Below are positions 1-6,040 of a stretch of 10,971 bases of DNA, in pieces; within the stretch, counting starts at the first letter, position 1, and each line of letters starts with the position of its first letter. The stretch comes from an uncultured Opitutia bacterium. Its GTDB lineage: Bacteria; Verrucomicrobiota; Verrucomicrobiia; Opitutales; UBA953. The position numbers were made by a program, and so were the translations under genes. The notes beneath the pieces were generated by a model, which worked only from the letters and a program-made list of their open reading frames with translations, was not told the origin of the DNA and did no database searches. The stretch covers positions 1 through 10,971 of the forward strand of contig CALEEU010000193.1 in the NCBI GenBank assembly GCA_937875975.1, given 5' to 3'.

Positions 1-971
1 GTCACCATGTCGTCCACCACGCGTCCGCCCTTTACGCCGGCGCCGGCGACGATGAGCGAGACGCCCGTGCCGAAGCCGTAGAGGTTGCACTTGCCGTGCG
101 GGAAGCCCGGGGCGCCGTGGTCGCCGCTCACGGCGATCAGCGTCTTGCCGCGTTCGCCGGCGCGGTCGAGTTCTTCGAGCAATACGCCCATCGCGGCGTC
201 GAGGGCCTGGACTTCGCCGAGGTAGTCGGCGAGGTCTTCGCGCACTACCGGGACGTCGGGCAGGAAGGCCGGTAGTTTGCCCTTGAGGGCGTCGGGATCG
301 AGGCCCCAGAGTTTCTGGCCACTGCCACGTACCCACGCGCGGTGGGTGTTGGTCGGGCCGAACCAATAGGCGAAGGGCTGGCCGGCGGCCTTGGCCGCGA
401 GCATCGCCTTGAAATTGCCGCGGACCTCTTCGAGGAGCTTGGCGCGGGCCGCCTCGACCGTGGCGCCCTTCGCCACCAGGTCGGTCGCGTTTTCCGAGAA
501 GTTGTTGAAGGCGCGTCCTGACTTCTCGAAGGCGTGCTGCTGGCCGCCGTAAGGGGCGTCGGCGGGCGAGCCCGGGCTCCAGACCTTATAGGACTTGCCG
601 AGGTGGTAGCCGGCGTCGCGCAGCAGCAGCGGGTAGGTCGGGATGGATTCGTCCCAGACCGCGCCTTGGAGGATGGCGCCGCGGCCAGTACGCCAGAAGT
701 GCTGGCCCGAGAGCAGCGAGCTACGGCAGGGCGTGCAGGAGGGCGCGTTGACGTGCGCGTTGCGGAAGAGCACGCCTTCCTTCGCCAGGCGGTCTAGGTT
801 CGGGGTGCGGAGCAGGCCGTTCGTGCCGGCGAGGTCGCCATGTTCGGCGTAGATGCGCGCGAAGCGGCCCCAGTCGTCGGCGAAGAAGAAGAGGATGTTC
901 GGGCGCTCCGGCGCCGAGAGGGCGAAGCCGGACGCGGCGAAGAGGCTCAGGAGCAGGGCAGGAATTCGCAT
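1..971 (-). CDS. Secreted sulfatase, SGSH-like, 3' end cut by the window edge
   Basis: The reading frame opens at ATG 971 and stays open to position 1, giving 323 residues without a stop; the C-terminal part lies outside the window. Residues 1-20 form a Sec signal peptide (MRIPALLLSLFAASGFALSA). The type I sulfatase fold follows: metal-binding Asp32-Asp33 in PNILFFFADDWG, the formylglycine site Cys79-Thr-Pro-Cys-Arg83, GKSYKVW near 125-131, and the second metal pair Asp284-His285 in SGDHGAPGFPHGK. Family members hydrolyse sulfate esters or sulfamates after a maturase converts the cysteine to formylglycine. The layout recalls N-sulfoglucosamine sulfohydrolase-like enzymes, but the substrate cannot be read from sequence. 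The site has Cys82 where Ser or Ala is usual; the CxPxR core is intact. It starts 4 nt after the stop of the upstream sulfatase, so the two are very probably co-transcribed. No Shine-Dalgarno sequence precedes the ATG. Confidence 0.9.
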   Translation of the reverse strand, partial: MRIPALLLSLFAASGFALSAPERPNILFFFADDWGRFARIYAEHGDLAGTNGLLRTPNLDRLAKEGVLFRNAHVNAPSCTPCRSSLLSGQHFWRTGRGAILQGAVWDESIPTYPLLLRDAGYHLGKSYKVWSPGSPADAPYGGQQHAFEKSGRAFNNFSENATDLVAKGATVEAARAKLLEEVRGNFKAMLAAKAAGQPFAYWFGPTNTHRAWVRGSGQKLWGLDPDALKGKLPAFLPDVPVVREDLADYLGEVQALDAAMGVLLEELDRAGERGKTLIAVSGDHGAPGFPHGKCNLYGFGTGVSLIVAGAGVKGGRVVDDMV

Positions 972-975
972 GAGA

Positions 976-2541
976 TTATTTCAGAGGGGCTTTTTCGAAG
1001 TCGTCCTTCTTGACCCAATTGGCGTCGATCAGTTCTCCGCGCATATAACGCTCATAGAAACCGATCTTCTTCTTGTCGGCGGAGGGGTAGGCCTCGTATT
1101 CCGCGCCGCGGCCAATCGCGCGCAGGTCGCCAGCGGCCTTGAGTTCAGCCCACATCTTCGTCCGTAGCTTCTCAACGTCGGCGGTACGAATCTGGGCGAG
1201 GTTCTTCACGCAGTCGGAGTCGGTGCTGAGGTCGTAGAGCTCTTGGCCGGGGCGCATACCGAAGCAGAGTTCCCAGAACGGGTCGGAGCCTTTCTCGCGT
1301 CGGGCGTGGAGGATGAAGGTCTTCGTCGGGCTCGCGTCGGTGTCGAGGTAGCCGGTCTCGGGGTTGCAGGCCGGCCAGCGCGTAGGCTCGGAATTCTCGA
1401 GATAAGCGAGACCGTCCTTAACGATACCGCGGATGGGGTAGCCTAAGTCGCCGGGGCGGCCAAAGTCATTGCGCTCGCGGCCAATGAGCGTGTGGTCACG
1501 AACCGGATTGGAGCGTCCGTCGACGCCGCTTTGGAAGATATCGCTGAGGCTGCGTCCCGAGGTCGGCGCGAGGGCCCCGGCCTGCGGCCAGGTGATGCCA
1601 GCGGCATCGAGGAACGTCGGAGCGAAGTCGACGAAGCTGACGTAGTCGGTGACCTTGCGGCCGGGGTTCTTGATGCCCTTGGGCCAGCGAATCGCGAGCG
1701 GCAGATGGTTGGCGTTCTCGTAAGCCGAACCCTTCACGCGCGGGAAAGGCATGCCGTTGTCGCTCGTCACGACCACGATCGTGTTCTCGAGCTGTCCGGT
1801 CTTTTCCAGCATCGCCAAGGCGCGGCCCACGTGGCGATCGAAGTGTTCGACCTCGAAAGCGTAGTCGAGGAGGTCGCCGCGGATTGTCTCGTTGTCGGGC
1901 CAGTAGGCCGGTACGCGGTCGATGTCGGTCGTCTTCTTGCCGCCGAGACGGGCACCGGTGCCTTGTTCGTATTCGCGGTGCGGCTCGATGGAGCCGAGCC
2001 AGAAGAACCAGGGCTGGCCGGGCTTGGCCTGCGCGAGGAAGGCTTCAAAGTTTCCACTATAGTCGTTCTTCGTGATGCCAGTCGTCGGCGGCTCAGCTTT
2101 CTTCTGCATGAACTGCTTGCCCGCCATTGCGCGCGGCGAGCCATCGGCCTTGAGGGCGAGCCCTGGACCCCAGACCTTGCCGGTCGTCGCGTACGCGTAG
2201 CCGTTCTGCTCAAGGACGTCGGGGAAGATGGCGTGTTCCGGCGGGAAGACGCACTGGTGGTTGGCCGCGGCGCCAAGGAGCCAAGGGTGGCGGCCGGTGA
2301 GGATCGTGGAGCGTGAAGGCGTGCACTTCGCCGTCGGGGTGTAGGCGTTCAGGAAGAGCAGGCCTTCCTTGGCGACGCGGTCGAAGTTCGGGGTCTTGAC
2401 CCAGGAGCAACCATAGGCGCCGGCGTGGCCGCGACCCCAGTCATCGGCGATCAGGAAGAGGACGTTCGGGCGGGTCGATTCGGCGGCGGTGAGGCCGGCG
2501 AAAGTGGCGCAGATTGCGGCAAGGAGCAGGGTGGGACGCAT
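976..2541 (-). CDS. Secreted sulfatase, N-sulfoglucosamine sulfohydrolase-like
   Basis: This is a complete type I (formylglycine) sulfatase of 521 residues from ATG 2541, a normal family length. I chose this start because it gives a clean signal peptide, MRPTLLLAAICATFAGLTAA; in-frame ATG 2556 and GTG 2559 would only add a short charged extension. Key residues, numbered from ATG 2541: Asp33-Asp34 (LIADDWG), the canonical CTPSR site with Cys73 and Arg77 followed by STILTGRH, TGKVWGPG near 120-127, PHREY near 187-191, and Asp261-Asn262 in VVVTSDNGMPFP. The SDNGMPFP segment and the later DFAPTFLDAAGI segment resemble heparan N-sulfatase-type enzymes, so a sulfated or sulfamated sugar residue is the likely target; the exact glycan is unknown. 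The protein should act in the periplasm or outside. It follows the DUF1080 gene after a terminator and leads directly into a second sulfatase 4 nt on. Confidence 0.93.
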   Translation of the reverse strand: MRPTLLLAAICATFAGLTAAESTRPNVLFLIADDWGRGHAGAYGCSWVKTPNFDRVAKEGLLFLNAYTPTAKCTPSRSTILTGRHPWLLGAAANHQCVFPPEHAIFPDVLEQNGYAYATTGKVWGPGLALKADGSPRAMAGKQFMQKKAEPPTTGITKNDYSGNFEAFLAQAKPGQPWFFWLGSIEPHREYEQGTGARLGGKKTTDIDRVPAYWPDNETIRGDLLDYAFEVEHFDRHVGRALAMLEKTGQLENTIVVVTSDNGMPFPRVKGSAYENANHLPLAIRWPKGIKNPGRKVTDYVSFVDFAPTFLDAAGITWPQAGALAPTSGRSLSDIFQSGVDGRSNPVRDHTLIGRERNDFGRPGDLGYPIRGIVKDGLAYLENSEPTRWPACNPETGYLDTDASPTKTFILHARREKGSDPFWELCFGMRPGQELYDLSTDSDCVKNLAQIRTADVEKLRTKMWAELKAAGDLRAIGRGAEYEAYPSADKKKIGFYERYMRGELIDANWVKKDDFEKAPLK

Positions 2542-2570
2542 GGCTCGGGGTGACATCACCTAAGCCCACT

Positions 2571-2597
2571 TGGCGGAGGCATGCAACGCCTCAGCCA
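2571..2597. promoter_or_regulatory. Inverted repeat in the leader of the sulfatase pair
   Basis: GGCGGAGGC (2572-2580) and GCCTCAGCC (2588-2596) are inverted copies with one mismatch, extended by a T-A pair (2571/2597), around a 7-nt spacer. The element lies 30-56 nt upstream of the sulfatase ATG at 2541 and just after the terminator of the preceding gene. It could be a repressor operator or an mRNA leader hairpin. In GC-rich DNA such a repeat can also arise by chance. Confidence 0.3.
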
Positions 2598-2602
2598 CTA
2601 GG

Positions 2603-2640
2603 TCAAAGAAAAGGCCGGGCGACTTGCGTCGTCCGGCCTT
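2603..2640 (-). terminator. Intrinsic terminator of the DUF1080 gene
   Basis: The arms 2611-2623 and 2628-2640 form a 13-bp stem (12 Watson-Crick pairs and one G-T wobble) around a 4-nt loop. On the minus strand the loop reads GCAA, a GNRA-type tetraloop, and the stem runs into TTTTCTTT. It begins 21 nt after the TAA stop (2662-2664) of the DUF1080 gene. Stem, tetraloop and U-tract are all those of a Rho-independent terminator. Confidence 0.88.
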
Positions 2641-2661
2641 CGCGGGAGCCTCAGGCGAGGC

Positions 2662-4197
2662 TTACTTCTTGGCGGGGGCGTCGGCCTTCTTGGCCGGAGC
2701 CTTCTTGCCACCCTTCGCGGCCGGCTTTGGGGCCGGGGCGAGGTCGCGGAGCTTCACGTTCTTGAACCAGACTTCGTCGCCGTGTTCCTGCAGGAGGATG
2801 TGGCCGTCGGCCCACTCGCCGAAGTTCTTGCCGTACTTAGGGTCGGCGTACTTCGACTTCGCGACGAGGGCGCGGAACTCTTCGGTGTTACGGTCGTAGG
2901 AAATCACCAGACGTCCGTTGAGCCAGTGTTCAACCTTGGTGCCCTTGGCGATGACGTAGGCATTGTTGAAGTCGCCGATGCGGTTAGCGCGCTTGTCCTT
3001 GGAGGCGGTCTTCAGGTCGTAGAGCGAGGAGACCGTACGGTTGCCGTCGCGGCCGAGTTTGGCGTCCGGGTGGACGGCGTCGTCGAGCATCTGGAACTCC
3101 AGGCCGAAGGCCGAGCCGGCGCCCTGGTTGAGGTTCGGCTGCACGAAGTACTTCAGTCCGCTGTTGGCGCCCTTGGTCAGCTTGAAGTCGACGGAGACTT
3201 CGAACTCCTTGTAGCGATTGATCGTGATGATGTCGCCGGCGTTGGCGGATTCCTTGCCGTCGCCCTTGGCGACATGGAGCATGCCTTTCTCGACGGACCA
3301 GCCGGCCTTCGGGAAATCCGGGCCCTTGGCGGAGCGCCAGCCCTTGCTGGAGCGGCCGTCGAAGAGGAGCTTCCAACCGTCGGCCTTCTCGGACTCGGTC
3401 AGGCTGTTGTCCGGAATCTTCGTGAGGGAGATGTTGCGCCATTCGACGATGGTTCCGGCTTTGGCGGCGTCCTTGCCGATGCCGTGGACCTGGAAGGCGA
3501 TGAAGCCGCTCTTGTAGCCGTCGTCGCGCACATCGACGCGCTGCACGCCGTTAAACCAGGTGCGGATGCGGTTACCGTTGGCTTCGACCTTCACGTGGTT
3601 CCATTCGCCGATCTTGGAGAGCTCGCGACCCTGCTTGGAGAAGGCGAGGGCGTCACCGCCGCCGAAACCGGGGAAGATCCAGCCGCGACGGCCTTCTTCG
3701 TAGAGGCCGGCGGACCACATGCGGGCCTCGGTGTCAGGCTTCTTCACATTCTTTGGATCGGTATCGATCTCGGCCTGGTAGCCGTGGACGCGTCCGACCG
3801 GAACCTTGGCGGGCTTACCGTCGCCGCCCTTGTAGGTGACTTCCTTGGCTTCGGAGCGGCTGCGGAACTGCACGCCGGAGTTCAGACGCGGGTCGTTCTT
3901 GAAATCATACTCGAGCACGAAGTTCGAGTAGTCCTTGTCGGTCGCGAGGAAGGTATTCGGCGTGTTGAGGGTCGAGGTGCCGACGAGGTTGCCCTCGGGG
4001 TTCACCGAGTAAGCGGCTTCGCCGCCGAGCTTCTTAAAGCCCGTGAGGTCCTTGCCGTTGAAGATCTCGACCTTGTTGGGATTGGCCTTTGGCGCGCCCG
4101 GGGCGGCCTTAGAGGCGGTGGACTTATCATCGCTGGCGCAGCCGACGATGAGGAGGGCGGCGGCCGTGAGGCTCAGAAGGAGCAGGTTCTTTTTCAT
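2662..4197 (-). CDS. Two-domain DUF1080 (3-keto-disaccharide hydrolase family) lipoprotein
   Basis: The 511-residue product begins MKKNLLLLSL and has a lipobox I17-V-G-C20, so it should be a lipoprotein anchored by Cys20. After a short linker come two copies of the DUF1080 concanavalin-like fold (Pfam PF06439). Copy 1 is about residues 42-258, with EIFNGKDLTGF, NSGVQFRS, GYQAEID and HVKVEANGNRIRTWFNGV. Copy 2 is about 275-485, with WKLLFDGRSSKGW, NSGLKYFVQP, GLEFQMLDD and WLNGRLVISYDR. Characterised relatives cleave 3-keto-glycosides made by sugar oxidoreductases; others may only bind sugar. The gene follows a Gfo/Idh oxidoreductase, a fitting partner. The C-terminal tail (about 488-511) is rich in Lys, Ala and Pro and strongly basic. 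ATG 4197 is the only start that yields the lipoprotein signal; there is no Shine-Dalgarno sequence. Which copy is catalytic is not clear. Confidence 0.92.
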   Translation of the reverse strand: MKKNLLLLSLTAAALLIVGCASDDKSTASKAAPGAPKANPNKVEIFNGKDLTGFKKLGGEAAYSVNPEGNLVGTSTLNTPNTFLATDKDYSNFVLEYDFKNDPRLNSGVQFRSRSEAKEVTYKGGDGKPAKVPVGRVHGYQAEIDTDPKNVKKPDTEARMWSAGLYEEGRRGWIFPGFGGGDALAFSKQGRELSKIGEWNHVKVEANGNRIRTWFNGVQRVDVRDDGYKSGFIAFQVHGIGKDAAKAGTIVEWRNISLTKIPDNSLTESEKADGWKLLFDGRSSKGWRSAKGPDFPKAGWSVEKGMLHVAKGDGKESANAGDIITINRYKEFEVSVDFKLTKGANSGLKYFVQPNLNQGAGSAFGLEFQMLDDAVHPDAKLGRDGNRTVSSLYDLKTASKDKRANRIGDFNNAYVIAKGTKVEHWLNGRLVISYDRNTEEFRALVAKSKYADPKYGKNFGEWADGHILLQEHGDEVWFKNVKLRDLAPAPKPAAKGGKKAPAKKADAPAKK

Positions 4198-4223
4198 GGT
4201 AGGTGTGATTTGGTTTAGAGATG

Positions 4224-4256
4224 AAAAAGCGGAGCGGTCTTGCGACCGCTCCGCTT
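4224..4256 (-). terminator. Intrinsic terminator between the Gfo/Idh and DUF1080 genes
   Basis: Arms 4227-4239 and 4244-4256 form a perfect 13-bp stem. The minus-strand loop is GCAA (GNRA type) and the stem is followed by a run of five T's that begins in its last two bases. It begins 12 nt after the Gfo/Idh stop codon (4269-4271). Its 3' end is only about 27 nt from the ATG of the DUF1080 gene at 4197, which leaves almost no room for a separate promoter. It may therefore act as a partial terminator inside an operon. Confidence 0.9.
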
Positions 4257-4268
4257 CGTCGGAGGAGC

Positions 4269-5822
4269 TTAGAACGTGGTGGGGATCTCGAAGCCCTTGC
4301 GGCCGGTGCGTTTCGCGACGAGATCGCGGTTGGCGGCCTCGGCGTTGGCGCCGGTGAAGAGTTCGGTCTTCGTGTCCTGGGTGAGCGGGGCGCCGAGGAC
4401 GGCCTTGGACTCGTCGAGATTCACGCCGTTACGGCCGAGGTGCTCGGCCATACGACCGAAGGCTTCGGAGAGGCCGGAGCTGGCCTTGAGCGCTTCCTTG
4501 ATCTCGCCGGCGCTCTTCTTCGCACCGAGGCGGAAGGAGATGTTGGCGGAGTGGACGAGGGCGGTGGACAGGTGGCACTCGCGCACCGGGGCGTAGATGC
4601 CTTCGTTGGTTCCCTTGCGGATATGGGAGACCCAGTTGGCGTGGTGGCCGGAGGCGCCTCCGGTGAGGTCGACTGCGTCAACGGTCTTGCCGTAGGACTT
4701 GATCAGCTTGCCGGAGAGGTCGTAGGCCTGGGCGGAGTTGTAGTCCGGGACGACGATGGTGGCGTTCTCGCACTCGACGATGATGCCGATGTCCGGGGTC
4801 TTGGCGGTCTTCTCGCCGGGGTTGTTCTCCTTGAACTTGCCGAACTTGTTCATCGGGCCGTCGATCTTGCCGTCGGAGGTCAGACCGTAGACTTCGGTGA
4901 TGAGCGGGGCGGCGGCGTAGTTATGGATCGAGATGAAGGTGTTCGGGGTCTCGGCGCAGTCGACGTAGCCGAAGCGGCCGCCCACGGAGACGACCTCAGG
5001 GGAGACTTCGTGCGTGCCGAGGAACCAGCGGGCGATATCGATCTCGTGGATTGCCTGATTGCAAAGGTCGCCGCCGCCGTAGTTCCAGAACCAGTGCCAA
5101 TCATAGTGCACAGCCCCTGTGGAGGAAGTTTCTTGAACCTTATTGGTCTGGTTGCCACGGATGGATTCCTGAATGTCAGCCGGGCCGTTCCAGAGGTCAT
5201 AGTCGATCTCGGAAGGGATGGCGTTCTTCTTGGCCGGGCCAATGGACTTGCGGCGCTTGTAGCAGATGGCGCGCGAGACCTTAACCTTGCCGTACTTGCC
5301 GGCGTGCACGTCCTTAATGGCGGCGCGGATGCCGACGCCGGAGCGGCTCTGGGTGCCGGCTTGGACGACGAGCTTGGAGAAGTGGTTCGAGGCGGCGACG
5401 AGCTGCTGGCCTTCGAAGATGTTATGTGAGAGCGGCTTCTCGATGTAGAGGTGCTTTCCGGCCTGGAGCGACCAGATGCCCTGGATGGAGTGCTGGTGGT
5501 TCGGCGAGGCGATGGAGACGGCGTCGATATCTTTGTCTTCGAGCATCTTGCGGATGTCGGTGTAACCCTTGGCGCCGGGGTTGGCCTTCAGGCCCTTGGC
5601 GACGACCTTGGAGTCGACGTCGCAGAGGGCGACGATGCGGACTCCCTTGATCTTCTTGAGCTCATCGATGTGATTCTGGCCACGGCTGCGGAAGCCAACC
5701 ACGGCGACGCGGAGGTCACCGTTGGCGCCAGCGGACTGGGCGTAGGTCTGGGCGCTGAGGCCCGCCACGGCGGCAGCCATGAATGAGTTCTTAATGAACG
5801 TACGACGATTGAGTTGGGACAT
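4269..5822 (-). CDS. Tat-exported Gfo/Idh/MocA family oxidoreductase
   Basis: From ATG 5822 the product is 517 residues. The start gives a twin-arginine signal, NRRTFIK at residues 5-11, then a hydrophobic stretch ending near YAQS (27-30), so the enzyme should be exported folded with its nucleotide cofactor. The N-terminal Rossmann domain (about 37-155) has VAVVGFRSRG, with G-x4-G instead of the textbook GxGxxG, and ALCDVD ending the second strand. EKP (Glu128-Lys129-Pro130) is the family's catalytic lysine motif. The C-terminal alpha/beta domain holds GGGDLCNQAIHEID (249-262), with His259 the likely catalytic histidine. Relatives oxidise or reduce sugar hydroxyls, and some act as glycosidases through a transient 3-keto sugar. 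The downstream DUF1080 gene fits a 3-keto-glycoside route. The frame stays open upstream to 5975, but that extension is Pro/Gly-rich and would bury the Tat signal. Substrate unknown. Confidence 0.93.
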   Translation of the reverse strand: MSQLNRRTFIKNSFMAAAVAGLSAQTYAQSAGANGDLRVAVVGFRSRGQNHIDELKKIKGVRIVALCDVDSKVVAKGLKANPGAKGYTDIRKMLEDKDIDAVSIASPNHQHSIQGIWSLQAGKHLYIEKPLSHNIFEGQQLVAASNHFSKLVVQAGTQSRSGVGIRAAIKDVHAGKYGKVKVSRAICYKRRKSIGPAKKNAIPSEIDYDLWNGPADIQESIRGNQTNKVQETSSTGAVHYDWHWFWNYGGGDLCNQAIHEIDIARWFLGTHEVSPEVVSVGGRFGYVDCAETPNTFISIHNYAAAPLITEVYGLTSDGKIDGPMNKFGKFKENNPGEKTAKTPDIGIIVECENATIVVPDYNSAQAYDLSGKLIKSYGKTVDAVDLTGGASGHHANWVSHIRKGTNEGIYAPVRECHLSTALVHSANISFRLGAKKSAGEIKEALKASSGLSEAFGRMAEHLGRNGVNLDESKAVLGAPLTQDTKTELFTGANAEAANRDLVAKRTGRKGFEIPTTF

Positions 5823-5884
5823 AGATATGACTGGGGGTGATGGGTGAGCATATTGAGATGCCCGTTGAGTCGAGAATGTTCCTA

Positions 5885-5915
5885 GCGAACGGGCCGCCCC
5901 GGTGGGCCCGTTCGC
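5885..5915. promoter_or_regulatory. Strong GC hairpin in the leader of the Gfo/Idh gene
   Basis: GCGAACGGGCC (5885-5895) and GGCCCGTTCGC (5905-5915) are perfect 11-bp inverted copies with a 9-nt spacer. The hairpin ends 63 nt before the Gfo/Idh ATG. Neither strand has a T-run after it, so it does not look like a normal intrinsic terminator. It could be a leader structure that affects translation or mRNA stability, or half of an intergenic repeat. Confidence 0.5.
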
Positions 5916-5947
5916 AGGGCCAGGGGTGGGGGCAGGGGTAGGCGGGG
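5916..5947 (+). other. G-quadruplex motif, degenerate G-rich hexamers
   Basis: The plus strand has runs of 3, 4, 5 and 4 G's (5917-5919, 5923-5926, 5928-5932, 5935-5938) with loops of 3, 1 and 2 nt, which meets the usual G3+N1-7 definition. A fifth run follows at 5944-5947. The stretch can also be read as degenerate hexamers (AGGGCC, AGGGGT, GGGGGC, AGGGGT). The G-rich strand is the template for the leftward genes, so the leader RNA here would be C-rich. Confidence 0.55.
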
Positions 5948-5948
5948 A

Positions 5949-6000
5949 ATAGTTACCTAATATCCTAATTATCAATTATTTAGGATTCAGGAAATGTCAC
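5949..6000 (-). promoter_or_regulatory. AT-rich candidate promoter with a 25-bp inverted repeat, upstream of Gfo/Idh
   Basis: This is the only clearly AT-rich block in the window. ATCCTAA (5962-5968) and TTAGGAT (5980-5986) are perfect inverted copies with an 11-nt spacer; a further CCTAA lies at 5956-5960. On the minus strand there are a GATAAT (5973-5968) and a TTGATA (5974-5969) that resemble -10 and -35 hexamers, but I find no convincingly spaced pair. The position, about 130-170 nt upstream of the Gfo/Idh start, fits a promoter with an overlapping operator for the Gfo/Idh-DUF1080-sulfatase block. This is inference from composition and symmetry. Confidence 0.4.
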
Positions 6001-6004
6001 CTAG

Positions 6005-6032
6005 CCCTGGCCCTGGCCCTGTCTCTGGCCCT
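6005..6032. repeat. CCCTGG hexamer tandem repeat
   Basis: The stretch reads CCCTGG, CCCTGG, CCCTGT, CTCTGG, CCCT, about 4.7 units of a 6-bp repeat. It ends 8 nt from the stop codon of the cytochrome gene (6041-6043). CCCTGGCCCT here is the reverse complement of AGGGCCAGGG at 5916-5925, so the two GC-rich repeat blocks face each other across the AT-rich block. No intrinsic terminator for the cytochrome gene is visible. Confidence 0.65.
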
Positions 6033-6040
6033 CGTTCAGC

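Noticed and set aside
2782..4218. 478-codon open frame on the plus strand across the DUF1080 gene
   Set aside because: It is a shadow of the real gene: its translation is a Val/Gly/Ala-rich string with no family motif, while the minus strand has a lipobox and two DUF1080 copies. High GC and codon bias keep the opposite frame open.
4221..5429. 402-codon plus-strand frame opposite the Gfo/Idh gene
   Set aside because: It is low in complexity, lacks recognisable motifs, and starts inside the terminator hairpin of the real gene.
5823..5975. In-frame upstream extension of the Gfo/Idh gene to 5975
   Set aside because: The extra 51 residues are Pro/Gly-rich, cross the G-rich repeats and hairpin, and would place the twin-arginine signal internally.
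5916..6032. Insertion sequence or transposon end
   Set aside because: There is no transposase frame, and I cannot identify flanking target-site duplications. The symmetry is recorded as a repeat only.
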